Under the pieces are notes generated by a model. The model was not told the origin of the DNA, ran no database searches, and saw nothing but the letters and a program-made list of their open reading frames with translations. The position numbers and the translations under genes are program-made. Shown here piece after piece: positions 9,047 through 17,471 of a stretch of 64,000 nucleotides of DNA. Within the stretch, counting starts at the first letter, position 1. Every line of letters begins with the position of its first letter. Source of the DNA: an uncultured Lachnospiraceae bacterium (lineage in GTDB: Bacteria > Bacillota > Clostridia > Lachnospirales > Lachnospiraceae); assembly GCA_902793335.1 (NCBI GenBank), contig CADBCZ010000001.1:89542-153541 (forward strand), written 5' to 3'.

Positions 9047-9828
9047 TACAAACCCCCCGTGTATTTGGTATAAACATTTATCAAAGCTGCAACTATTATC
9101 ATGCCAATTTCGCAGATAAGAAGAAAATATCCTGCTGTATCACCTGTAATTCCATCAAGTTCTTTCTTAGTTCGATAATAATAATAGATAAATGTCAATA
9201 TTGCAGTTAAAGCTATCAGAACACCAGACAACGGTGATTGTAAAATCATTAATACAATACATGCAATTGTCTGTAGTATAAGGCTTAATTTAACTATTCT
9301 TTTATCAGAACTATTAGCAAATTGATAAAGTAATCCATCTTTTTTTGCCGACTTGAAAGTAACAACACTTATACCGCTTAAACAACGTGATAAGAAAAAT
9401 CCGTAACAAACAATGTATAATAACTTACTGTCTTTTATTTCAGAAAATGCCCCAATATAAATGAATCCATATAGAGCAAGCATAATTACAGAAAATGCTC
9501 CAATATGTGAATCCTTAAGGATTTCGAGTTTTTTCTCCTTAGGTTTGTATGAATGAAATGCATCCATTGTATCCATAAAACCATCAACATGAAACCCACC
9601 TGTAATTATCAACGGAATTGCGGTTCCAACAAAGGAATAACATATATCACCAATATTAAATATGCCACAAATATAATTCCACAGAAATAATACCCCGCCT
9701 ATTATCGCCCCTATAATTGGGAAAAAACACATCATAAATCTCATATCCTTATCTTCCCATTTAAACTGAGGAACCGGTATTGTTGAATAAAGCGATAATG
9801 CAATTATGAAGGATTTGACCAGATTCAT
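9046..9828 (-). CDS. cobS: Adenosylcobinamide-GDP ribazoletransferase CobS
   Basis: The integral membrane enzyme that joins adenosylcobinamide-GDP to alpha-ribazole (phosphate) and completes the nucleotide loop. The 260-residue protein shows TGGFHVDGFMDTMDAFHS near residue 76, the acidic signature of CobS, followed by KLEILKDSHIGAFSV and, near the C-terminus, DGITGDTAGYFLL. Several hydrophobic helices cover the rest. The AAAGGAAG site is upstream of the ATG at 9828. The palindromic element at 9861-10074 separates it from cobU, the widest break inside the biosynthetic part of the operon. Confidence 0.94.
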   Translation of the reverse strand: MNLVKSFIIALSLYSTIPVPQFKWEDKDMRFMMCFFPIIGAIIGGVLFLWNYICGIFNIGDICYSFVGTAIPLIITGGFHVDGFMDTMDAFHSYKPKEKKLEILKDSHIGAFSVIMLALYGFIYIGAFSEIKDSKLLYIVCYGFFLSRCLSGISVVTFKSAKKDGLLYQFANSSDKRIVKLSLILQTIACIVLMILQSPLSGVLIALTAILTFIYYYYRTKKELDGITGDTAGYFLLICEIGMIIVAALINVYTKYTGGL

Positions 9829-9860
9829 GATACTTGCTTCCTTTCGTTTGATATAAAGGT

Positions 9861-10074
9861 TTTAGATAATTGCGAAACTTTTTTAATGTAAATTGAGTTG
9901 TAAATATTATATAGAATCCATAATCAGACCGTTTGTGACCGCCGGTACTTAGTGAGTACGAAAGTACGAACTTAGTACCGTTGCGCGAACAACAGAGCGA
10001 AAGCGTGTCTGTTATGGAACTGTATAATATTTACAACGTATTATACATTCCATTTATTTTCGTAATTATCTAAA
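9861..10074. repeat. 214-bp palindromic, MITE-like element or structured RNA between cobU and cobS
   Basis: The element begins TTTAGATAATT and ends with its exact reverse complement AATTATCTAAA. The arms match imperfectly for about 65 bases, including TTGTAAATATTATA and its partner TATAATATTTACAA, and CCATAATCAGAC with GTCTGTTATGG. The centre holds nested hairpins: CGGTACT/AGTACCG enclosing GTAC-GAAA-GTAC, then GTTG/CAAC and GCGAAAGC. It has no coding potential. Base composition in the centre is richer in G and C than the flanks. It ends two bases before the cobU stop codon. A miniature transposable element best fits the long terminal repeats; the hairpin core could also act as RNA within the operon transcript. 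Confidence 0.75.
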
Positions 10075-10076
10075 TA

Positions 10077-10607
10077 TTACTTGATTATAATCGAAATTCC
10101 AGCAACAACCTCTATTACTTCATCAGCACACTCTGCTAATTTTTCATTTATTTTCCCCATAGCCTTAATATATTCTGTAGTTGCATTGTCATATACAATA
10201 CCGTCCTCAAAGACATTGTTGCTAACAATTACAAGTTGTGAAACTTTATTATCTAGTCGCTTAATCCCATCAACGATTTTATCAGCAACAATCTCAGCAG
10301 ACTTATGGTTAATATCAGAAAACATTTCATTCGCAGTTAAATTTGAGATACATTCCAACAATGCTGTACAGTCAAAATTGTCAATTTTATCAATAGCATT
10401 TTGAATATTTATCGGTTGTTCAATGGTAATAAAGTCTTTATCTTTTCTTATCATTTTATGTCTTTCGACTTTCTTTTGGCCTTCTTCATCATACACTTGC
10501 ATTGTAGCGATATAGTATTTCTTTTTTTCATTAGATAGAGCCATTAAATAGTCTTCGGCATATTCAGATTTACCACTTGCACTTCCACCTATAACAAATA
10601 TCATCAT
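10077..10607 (-). CDS. cobU: Adenosylcobinamide kinase / adenosylcobinamide-phosphate guanylyltransferase CobU
   Basis: A 176-residue bifunctional enzyme that phosphorylates adenosylcobinamide and then transfers GMP to it. FVIGGSASGKSEYAE at the N-terminus is the P-loop. VERHKMIR near residue 47 contains the histidine that is guanylylated in the family. LLECISNLTANEMF near residue 83 matches the conserved D/ECxxxxxxN segment, and VSNNVFEDGIVYDN near residue 130 corresponds to the EVGxGIVP motif. It overlaps the cobT end by four bases. An adjacent second ATG is an alternative start. Confidence 0.93.
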   Translation of the reverse strand: MMIFVIGGSASGKSEYAEDYLMALSNEKKKYYIATMQVYDEEGQKKVERHKMIRKDKDFITIEQPINIQNAIDKIDNFDCTALLECISNLTANEMFSDINHKSAEIVADKIVDGIKRLDNKVSQLVIVSNNVFEDGIVYDNATTEYIKAMGKINEKLAECADEVIEVVAGISIIIK

Positions 10608-11698
10608 GTTAACCTCTTATATTCATCTATACCAATATCTGAAAATGTTGTCTGATCCTGATATATACAAAGTGCAATGTCAAGGAGCGAAAACATCATA
10701 ACCGCCCCGGTACCTTCACCAAGAGCCATATTTCCATCTATAACAGGTTCTAATCCTAATTGTTTAGAGAGTAATTTAACTGCAGGTTCTTTGCCTTTAT
10801 GAGAAGGAATCAGATAATTTACGGTCCCGGGCACAATTCTTTCCGCTATTAGTGCTGCCACCATACTGATAACTCCATCTAAAACAATCGGTAAATGATA
10901 TAATGCACCACCTATACATAATCCGGCAAGACCTGCAATATCATATCCACCAACGGTTTTTAAAATATTGATTGGAGTTTCATCATATAATTTATATTTT
11001 TCTATCGCCTCGGATATAATATTTATCTTATGTTTTAATTTGTCATCAGTAAGACCTGCTCCTCTTCCGGTAACAATAGATGCATCACAACATAACAAGC
11101 TGGCAGCAACCGCAGAGCTGGTGGTTGTGTTCCCTATTCCCATTTCTCCTGTAGCAAGTATTTTATACCCTTTATCCTTATATTCGGATACAAGTTCTAT
11201 TCCGGTAAAAATAGCTTTTACAGTTTCTTCTTCTGTCATGGCAGGTTCATATTTGAAATTTCTTGTTCCCATCCTGATTTTTTTGTTTAAGACTCCGGGA
11301 ATCTCACCATCATAATTGATACCGATATCTACAGGAATAGTATCCACATTAAGCATTTCCGCCATACGACCTACAGAAGAACGCTTTTTTGACATATTTT
11401 TTGCAACAGCTAATGTAACTTCCTGTCCCGCCTGACTTATACCTTCTTCGACAATTCCGTTATCAGAACACATGATTATTACAGCTTTTTTGGAAATGTC
11501 GATATGTTCTGTTCTCGTTATAGCTCCTATCAAAGCAGTAAGTGTCTCAAATCGGCCAAGACCATTAATTGGTTTTGCTATATGATCAAGATTGTTAATC
11601 ACTTTTTTATAAATGTTTTGATCCGGTTCATCAATTTTAAGATTATATAACTCATCTATTGAATGATTATTTAACTTTTGCCTCTTTGAGCATTCCAT
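10604..11698 (-). CDS. cobT: Nicotinate-nucleotide-dimethylbenzimidazole phosphoribosyltransferase CobT
   Basis: CobT activates the lower ligand base by moving ribose phosphate from nicotinate mononucleotide to it. The 364-residue protein contains [16 protein letters not shown] near residue 93, [14 protein letters not shown] near residue 196 and [11 protein letters not shown] near residue 336, the last with the catalytic glutamate. Length matches the family. It starts at an ATG behind GGAGG and overlaps the cobQ end by 32 bases. No dimethylbenzimidazole-forming gene (bluB or bza) is seen in the window, so the natural base is open: it may be made elsewhere, imported, or be another benzimidazole or purine. 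Confidence 0.94.
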   Translation of the reverse strand: MECSKRQKLNNHSIDELYNLKIDEPDQNIYKKVINNLDHIAKPINGLGRFETLTALIGAITRTEHIDISKKAVIIMCSDNGIVEEGISQAGQEVTLAVAKNMSKKRSSVGRMAEMLNVDTIPVDIGINYDGEIPGVLNKKIRMGTRNFKYEPAMTEEETVKAIFTGIELVSEYKDKGYKILATGEMGIGNTTTSSAVAASLLCCDASIVTGRGAGLTDDKLKHKINIISEAIEKYKLYDETPINILKTVGGYDIAGLAGLCIGGALYHLPIVLDGVISMVAALIAERIVPGTVNYLIPSHKGKEPAVKLLSKQLGLEPVIDGNMALGEGTGAVMMFSLLDIALCIYQDQTTFSDIGIDEYKRLT

Positions 11699-13157
11699 AG
11701 ATTTCCTCCATATTTATATATTTTCTTAATGTTTCAGCTAATTTATCATACTGTTTTTCTTTGAACGTCAGATAATCTTCAAAACTATTTTCGGTAAGGG
11801 TAATTCCCTTTTTTCTTGCTAATGTATCAACAATTTCCCAGGCAATTTCACTTTTATCAAATATTCCATGAATATATGTGCCGTATACATTTTCATTGTT
11901 ATTTGATTCAATTATATTAGTTTTGATTTCTTTTTCTTCGTCATCAGATGAGTAAAATGTTTTGCCCATATGTATTTCATATCCTGTATACTCCAAATCC
12001 GAAAGATCGGAAAAAAACCCGCTTATTTTATTAATAGACCCTTTTTCCTGACGCTGTACTTTATCTTTTTTAAGAATTGTTTTGACAGGCAGTAATTCCA
12101 TACCGGTAATCGTTCCACCTTCCTCGACTGCATCAGGATCGAAAATCATATCTCCAAGTAGTTGCAATCCACCACATATACCAAACACAGGTTTATCAAC
12201 TGAGAATTTCTTCACCGCTGCTTCTAAGCCGTTTTGACGCATCCATTTTAAATCGCCCATAGTATTTTTGCTTCCGGGTAAGATTATCATATCAGGATTA
12301 TTAAGCTCATTAACAGAAGTCACATAACGTACTGACACTTCATTCATTTGTTCAAATATATTAAAATCTGTAAAATTTGATATTCTCGGATAACGAATAA
12401 CAGCAATATCTATTAATCCTTTTTTCTTTTTATCAAAACGATTTGTCAGACTATCTTCATCCTCTAATTCCAGATCCATATAAGGAATAACTCCTGTAAC
12501 AGGAACATTGCCTTTATCTTCAAGCATTGTTATACCCGGATCAAGTATTGTCTTATCACCTCTGAATTTATTAATTATAAGTCCGCAAACCCTATCTTTT
12601 TCTTCATCTGTAAGTAACATAAGAGTTCCTAACAACTGTGCAAATACTCCACCTCTATCAATATCTCCTACTAAAAGAACAGGTGCATCGATCATTTCAG
12701 CAAGTCCCATATTAACGATATCATTTTCACGAAGATTAATCTCTGCCGGACTACCGGCACCTTCTATTACAATTATATCAGCGTATTCCTCCAATTTATG
12801 AAAAGCCTTTTTAATATCAGGGATTAAACATTTCTTATATGCAAAGTAATCTTTTGCACTCATATTACCGAGTACATGTCCGTTAACTATTACCTGAGAG
12901 CCAATATTGTTGGTCGGTTTTAAAAGAATTGGATTCATACAGACCATTGGCTTAATTCTTGCAGCCTCTGCCTGCATAACCTGAGCTCGTCCCATTTCAA
13001 GACCTTCCTCCGTAATAAATGAATTAAGCGCCATATTTTGTGATTTGAACGGGGCTACTCTATATCCATCCTGTTTGAATATTCTGCACAATCCGGCTAC
13101 CAGAAAACTTTTCCCGGCATTAGACATTGTTCCCTGAATCATAATTACCTTTGCCAT
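11667..13157 (-). CDS. cobQ: Cobyric acid synthase CobQ/CbiP
   Basis: A glutamine-dependent amidotransferase that amidates four carboxyl groups of adenosylcobyrinate diamide. Residues 1-230 form the ATP-dependent synthetase part with [14 protein letters not shown] and [11 protein letters not shown], plus [15 protein letters not shown]. The C-terminal half is a class I glutaminase with [13 protein letters not shown] near residue 325 (nucleophile cysteine) and GTYIHGIFD near residue 430 (histidine). At 496 residues it is full length. The ribosome binding site is weak (AAGG). The gene sits 47 bases below the ABC importer ATPase, joining import and synthesis modules in one transcript. Confidence 0.95.
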   Translation of the reverse strand: MAKVIMIQGTMSNAGKSFLVAGLCRIFKQDGYRVAPFKSQNMALNSFITEEGLEMGRAQVMQAEAARIKPMVCMNPILLKPTNNIGSQVIVNGHVLGNMSAKDYFAYKKCLIPDIKKAFHKLEEYADIIVIEGAGSPAEINLRENDIVNMGLAEMIDAPVLLVGDIDRGGVFAQLLGTLMLLTDEEKDRVCGLIINKFRGDKTILDPGITMLEDKGNVPVTGVIPYMDLELEDEDSLTNRFDKKKKGLIDIAVIRYPRISNFTDFNIFEQMNEVSVRYVTSVNELNNPDMIILPGSKNTMGDLKWMRQNGLEAAVKKFSVDKPVFGICGGLQLLGDMIFDPDAVEEGGTITGMELLPVKTILKKDKVQRQEKGSINKISGFFSDLSDLEYTGYEIHMGKTFYSSDDEEKEIKTNIIESNNNENVYGTYIHGIFDKSEIAWEIVDTLARKKGITLTENSFEDYLTFKEKQYDKLAETLRKYINMEEIYGMLKEAKVK

Positions 13158-13204
13158 ACAATTCCAAGCCTTTCCAATCTTACTATGAATAACAAACTAT
13201 CTAT

Positions 13205-14311
13205 TCACCAATTAATCATTTCAATATTTTTACCTAAGTCCCTTGCGTACTCAAGTAGTTTTTCATTCGCATTTTCGAAACTGCCAAATGAATTCTTACA
13301 ACATATAACCGTATTGCATTTCTCAATCTTTTTTCTTGCAGTTTCAACAATCAAGCTATCTATCGGCTCAAATGCTTTAGCTTTAATTACGTCACTTGCT
13401 AAAGCTTTAGCAACAGGATAATCAAGATCGTTTTCATAAATGATTCCGGTTATAAAAGCTTTTCGCTTTCGTTGCAATCTGCGATAAATACTCCGCCCAC
13501 TGCCACCTCCGGCAATTACAAATATCTCTGTATCACCTGCAGGTGGAATAAGTTCCATATTACTATATTCTTCATCATAGCTTCCTGTATCTATCTTAAA
13601 CAGTGACTTAATATAGCCTGTTTGAAAAATCTCCTCAGGTGTTCCAAATCGTTCAACATACTCTCCATTTACACAAAGAATCTTGTCAGAGACACGCTCA
13701 GCAAGTTCTAATTCATGAAGTGACATTATAACTGTCAGACCTTTTTGAGCTTTTAATTCCTGTAATAAAGATAAAAACTCCAGTTTATGTCTTATGTCCA
13801 GAAAAGACGTTGGTTCATCTAATATAATAACATCCGGATCCTGACATATAGCCCTAGCTAGCATTACTCGTTGTCTTTGTCCATCACTTATCATTGAAAA
13901 ATCATGATTTCTTATTGATGAAACATTAACCAGCTCCATAGCTTTTTCAACTTGCATACGATCTGATTTTGTCAAGATACCTAACTGTCCGGTATATGGA
14001 TATCTTCCGGTTGCTACAATATCTTCACAGGTCATTAATTCAGATTTGATTTTTTCTGTAAATACAACAGCCATTCTTTTTGAAAGATCAGAAGAAGTCA
14101 TCAAAGACAAGTCATTTTTATCAATAAAAACAGTTCCGTGTAAAAGCTTTAATTGATTTGAAATACTTTTTAAAACGGTTGATTTTCCTGCACCATTTGG
14201 TCCAATCAATGTAAGGATTTCACCCTTATTAAGTCCGATGTCTATATTTTTAATAAGAGGCACTTTATTATAACCAACACTTATTTGTTCAGTTTTGAAA
14301 TAATAATCCAT
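13205..14311 (-). CDS. ABC transporter ATPase, BtuD/FecE type, with extra C-terminal domain
   Basis: The ATPase of a cobalamin or iron-siderophore class importer. Walker A is GPNGAGKS near residue 35, the signature is ISDGQRQRV (ISDGQ in place of LSGGQ), and Walker B is VIILDEPTSFLD. The core ends near residue 245. About 115 further residues, starting around FVIAGGGSGRSIYRR, form a separate domain with a glycine-rich Rossmann-like loop and a CNTVICCKNSFG segment. I chose the ATG at 14311, which overlaps the permease stop (TGATG) behind GAGGGGG, over an in-frame start 13 codons upstream. Riboswitch control points to B12 or corrinoid import. What the extra domain does is unknown. Confidence 0.88.
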   Translation of the reverse strand: MDYYFKTEQISVGYNKVPLIKNIDIGLNKGEILTLIGPNGAGKSTVLKSISNQLKLLHGTVFIDKNDLSLMTSSDLSKRMAVVFTEKIKSELMTCEDIVATGRYPYTGQLGILTKSDRMQVEKAMELVNVSSIRNHDFSMISDGQRQRVMLARAICQDPDVIILDEPTSFLDIRHKLEFLSLLQELKAQKGLTVIMSLHELELAERVSDKILCVNGEYVERFGTPEEIFQTGYIKSLFKIDTGSYDEEYSNMELIPPAGDTEIFVIAGGGSGRSIYRRLQRKRKAFITGIIYENDLDYPVAKALASDVIKAKAFEPIDSLIVETARKKIEKCNTVICCKNSFGSFENANEKLLEYARDLGKNIEMINW

Positions 14312-15333
14312 CAATAAGCCCCCTCTTTTTTTCGTTCCATCATAATCCATAATACAACCGGAACTCCAAATATTGCCGTAACGGTGCTGATACTAAGTTC
14401 TGTCGGTGCAAGAAGCATTCTGGCAAGCAAGTCACATAACAAACAAAATACACTTCCACCCAGAAAAGTGGCTGGTATCATCAAAATCGGAGTTGATTTA
14501 CCTAATAGTTTTTTAACAAGGTAAGGAGTAGCAATACCAACAAATGATATCGGACCGGCAAATGCCACTATACATGCTGATAAAATACTGGATAAAACAA
14601 CAAGATATATTCGCAGTGCCCGAATATTCACACCCAGATTATGAGCATATACTTCTCCAAGTTGATACGCGCTAAGAGGTTTTGACAGTAAAAAAATCAA
14701 TATGACAGTGATAGAAATAACTATTGTCATAACAAGTACATTATCCCATGTCATACCGGAGAAACTGCCTCTTGACCAGTTATGTAGATTAACAATATCT
14801 GAATCCTGTGCAAATGTTACTATTAGTTCAGTAATAGCTGAACAAATATAACCTATCATTACACCAACTACAATAAGTCTTGACATTCCGGATACTTTAC
14901 CTGACAAAAGTAATACAAATCCCATAGAAATCATGGAACCTGCAAATGCAGCTAAAATCATTTCAAATGAGGTAACTCTAATAGCATTTCTCATGAGAAA
15001 AACCATTACAATTGCCACTACCATTTTTGCACTTGAAGATATTCCTAGTACAAATGGTCCTGCAATGGGATTATGAAAAAAAGTCTGTAACAGATATCCT
15101 GAAAGAGCCAATGCTCCACCAAGTATCATTACTGCAAAAGTTCTGGGAAGTCTGATATCCCATATAATTGTAGATGCAGAAGTAACCATATCATTTTTAT
15201 TTATTATATTAATAATGTCTGATAATGAAATACTAACACTACCGATACAGATATTTAGTAGGAAAAACAAAAAAGTACCGATAATGAGAATACCAAAAGC
15301 TAAGATATATCTGTGTTTTCTACTATTTTGCAT
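14311..15333 (-). CDS. ABC transporter permease, FecCD/BtuC family
   Basis: A 340-residue multi-spanning membrane protein. SLSDIINI and WDIRLPRTFAVMILGGALALSG near residues 35-75 are the N-terminal signature of FecCD/BtuC permeases, and ALSGYLLQTFFHNPIAGP and CIVAFAGPISFVGIATP follow in the expected order. About ten hydrophobic segments are seen. It lies between the substrate-binding lipoprotein (14-base gap) and the ATPase (one-base overlap). BtuC and siderophore permeases cannot be told apart by eye; the riboswitch and operon support cobalamin, cobinamide or a related tetrapyrrole as substrate. Confidence 0.9.
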   Translation of the reverse strand: MQNSRKHRYILAFGILIIGTFLFFLLNICIGSVSISLSDIINIINKNDMVTSASTIIWDIRLPRTFAVMILGGALALSGYLLQTFFHNPIAGPFVLGISSSAKMVVAIVMVFLMRNAIRVTSFEMILAAFAGSMISMGFVLLLSGKVSGMSRLIVVGVMIGYICSAITELIVTFAQDSDIVNLHNWSRGSFSGMTWDNVLVMTIVISITVILIFLLSKPLSAYQLGEVYAHNLGVNIRALRIYLVVLSSILSACIVAFAGPISFVGIATPYLVKKLLGKSTPILMIPATFLGGSVFCLLCDLLARMLLAPTELSISTVTAIFGVPVVLWIMMERKKEGAY

Positions 15334-15347
15334 GTTTTTTAACCCTT

Positions 15348-16511
15348 CTAATCATTTAAACGAAAAAGATAGTGCATCGCATCCCGGTTTTGATCAGTTA
15401 ACATTAAATGAATATCTTCAATCATATATCCATTTGATAAAGACTGTTGATACATATCATTTGTAGTACACCATACATTACCATTCTTAACAGCTTTGAA
15501 ATCTTTTAATAACTCACATTTACTGATAAGCTCATCAATATTTGAAACACCACCATCTATCGAACTGTTGTATATAATATAATCTGCATCTTTTGCACTG
15601 TTATAAAACTCTTCGACCTGCATATTAAGGGTAGAACGCTTTGAATCAGGATCACCTAGATTTTCAAATATATACTTTCCACCTGCAAGTTCTATCATCT
15701 TTGGCACATAGTCATTAGATTGTCTAACAGATATAAGTCCATTAGAAGTTACATAGAAAAATGCAACAGTCTTATCAGTTTTTGAATCAGAATTCAAATT
15801 ATTCAAAATATTTAACTGTTCATCAAATATTTCGAAAGCTTTATCTTCTTTACCTATTAAAGCTCCGAAAAACTTAACCCATTCAACACGACCTAAAGGA
15901 TGAGACTCATGACTAGAATATTCAATCATTGCCGGTATATTGAAATCTTTTAGTTTTTCAAGTACTTCCGGAGAATGAGTAATCATTGTATTTTCAATCG
16001 CTAAAGAACATTCTTTAGAAACTAAGAGTTCATAATCCGGTTTACTGTATTTTCCTGCATATAAAATATCACCTTGCGCCATAGCTTCTTTGGCTTTTTC
16101 TATATACCAGTTTTCTTCTTTCTGACCGGAAAAAGTAATAGCATCTAAACCATCTAATTCACTAAACATATCCATTACCGCAGAAGCTACCAGATATAGG
16201 TTTTTAATCGGTCTTTTTAAAATAATTATATTTTCATCAATATCCTTCGGTATTTCCTTATCTTCAGGAACAATCAGAAATTTCTGACTATCCGGGATAG
16301 TTGTTAAAATCACATATCCTCCGGTATAGTAGTCAACAGTGAAATTTTCTGCATATTCCAAATCCATACTGCTCTCGTATAAAAGAGAAGAGGTATTGGT
16401 TTCATTTTTTTTATCATCTGCATAATCAGAAGAAGGACTGTTGCAACCAACAAGTCCCAACAGTCCTAAAAAAAACAGTAATGTAATTATTATTGTCTTT
16501 GTTCTTCTCAT
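15348..16511 (-). CDS. ABC transporter substrate-binding lipoprotein, BtuF/FecB type
   Basis: A 387-residue surface lipoprotein with a signal peptide and lipobox ending at Cys23 (GLVGC). The mature part is a class III periplasmic-binding fold: VYLVASAVMDMF-like first lobe around residues 100-125, a long helix region, and a second lobe with VAFFYVTSNGLIS near 248 and AGGKYIFENLGDP near 275. These segments are typical of BtuF and FecB relatives in clostridia. It would capture the corrinoid and deliver it to the permease encoded next. The neighbouring gene upstream encodes another lipoprotein that may act with it. Confidence 0.86.
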   Translation of the reverse strand: MRRTKTIIITLLFFLGLLGLVGCNSPSSDYADDKKNETNTSSLLYESSMDLEYAENFTVDYYTGGYVILTTIPDSQKFLIVPEDKEIPKDIDENIIILKRPIKNLYLVASAVMDMFSELDGLDAITFSGQKEENWYIEKAKEAMAQGDILYAGKYSKPDYELLVSKECSLAIENTMITHSPEVLEKLKDFNIPAMIEYSSHESHPLGRVEWVKFFGALIGKEDKAFEIFDEQLNILNNLNSDSKTDKTVAFFYVTSNGLISVRQSNDYVPKMIELAGGKYIFENLGDPDSKRSTLNMQVEEFYNSAKDADYIIYNSSIDGGVSNIDELISKCELLKDFKAVKNGNVWCTTNDMYQQSLSNGYMIEDIHLMLTDQNRDAMHYLFRLND

Positions 16512-16526
16512 TATCTATAAACCTCT

Positions 16527-17441
16527 TTATTCTGCTTTTTTCAAAGTTTCAGAATGAAATGTTATAGTATACTCAATTTCATGTGGTTTACTCATAGCTA
16601 CAGTATCACCTATCACATTCATTGCTTTGTCAAATGATTTCACTGGAATCTCAAAAACAGAATTACCTGACGAGTTTACCGGAAGATATTTTTCTCCGTC
16701 TATAAGCATATAATCATAATTAGGACTACTCCATTCAATTGAAGCTAAAGCCTCACCGTCAACTACACGAATTGAAGTTGGCGAAGTAATACTTGCTTTA
16801 CCGCTACCACCTTCAAATGTTAATTCAATAGTATAATTACCATCTGATAAATCAATAGAATGTCCATCATCTGAACTTTCAACACCGGCAGGTTCAGGAT
16901 TAGATACAGATACCTTATGATCATACCATTTTCCCTTAGTGCCTATTAAAGCAAGATCAAATTCTTCATCTAAATAAGGAACAGGTACATCAAAACCGTT
17001 AACTTCTTCTGTTGTACCGTCAGTGTATGTCACTGTATCATTTGTAGGATTTAAAAGTTCTGCTCCTTCCTTCTGTGCATCCTCAGAAAGGCCCGGATAA
17101 AGGTTGATAATATTTTTTGAAGGGAGTGAAATGTGAATTGTCATCTCACCATTCTCAACTGTCAAAGTCCCTTTACCCTCATAAGCTTCATTTACATGAA
17201 ACATAGAATTATCAGTATTAAAATCTACAGTATACACTCCATCTTCAAGATTTTCACTTTTTACAGTATCTGTAGTTTCTTTACTACTTTCTTCTGCTTC
17301 TTCAACTTTTTCTTTTGTTTCTGAAGCAGCAGCTTCTGTCTGAGTTTCTGTGGTTGTCTTTGTATTATTACTGCTTGAGCATCCGCTTATCAATACTACA
17401 CTCAAAAACAGCATACCAAATAACGATATCTTTTTTCTCAT
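16527..17441 (-). CDS. Lipoprotein with two tandem beta-rich domains, NEAT-like
   Basis: A 304-residue lipoprotein with lipobox ISGC at Cys21 and an acidic, low-complexity linker to about residue 64. Domain 1 (about 65-175) opens LEDGVYTVDFNTDN and has GTLTVENGEMTIHISL. Domain 2 (about 194-300) opens LSDGNYTIELTFEGGSG and includes NYDYMLIDGEKYLPVN and HEIEYTITF. The DGxYTVxF opening and the VENGxMxIxI strand resemble NEAT haem-binding domains, but I do not see the YxxxY haem motif, so binding is uncertain. Being between an exported chelatase and the binding protein under a B12 riboswitch, it may hold a tetrapyrrole or cobalt at the cell surface. Confidence 0.72.
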   Translation of the reverse strand: MRKKISLFGMLFLSVVLISGCSSSNNTKTTTETQTEAAASETKEKVEEAEESSKETTDTVKSENLEDGVYTVDFNTDNSMFHVNEAYEGKGTLTVENGEMTIHISLPSKNIINLYPGLSEDAQKEGAELLNPTNDTVTYTDGTTEEVNGFDVPVPYLDEEFDLALIGTKGKWYDHKVSVSNPEPAGVESSDDGHSIDLSDGNYTIELTFEGGSGKASITSPTSIRVVDGEALASIEWSSPNYDYMLIDGEKYLPVNSSGNSVFEIPVKSFDKAMNVIGDTVAMSKPHEIEYTITFHSETLKKAE

Positions 17442-17471
17442 AATATATTAAATACCTCAATCATCATTTAA

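Noticed and set aside
10081-11315. Plus-strand open frames opposite cobU and cobT
   Set aside because: Both are shadows of well-supported minus-strand enzymes with intact motifs.
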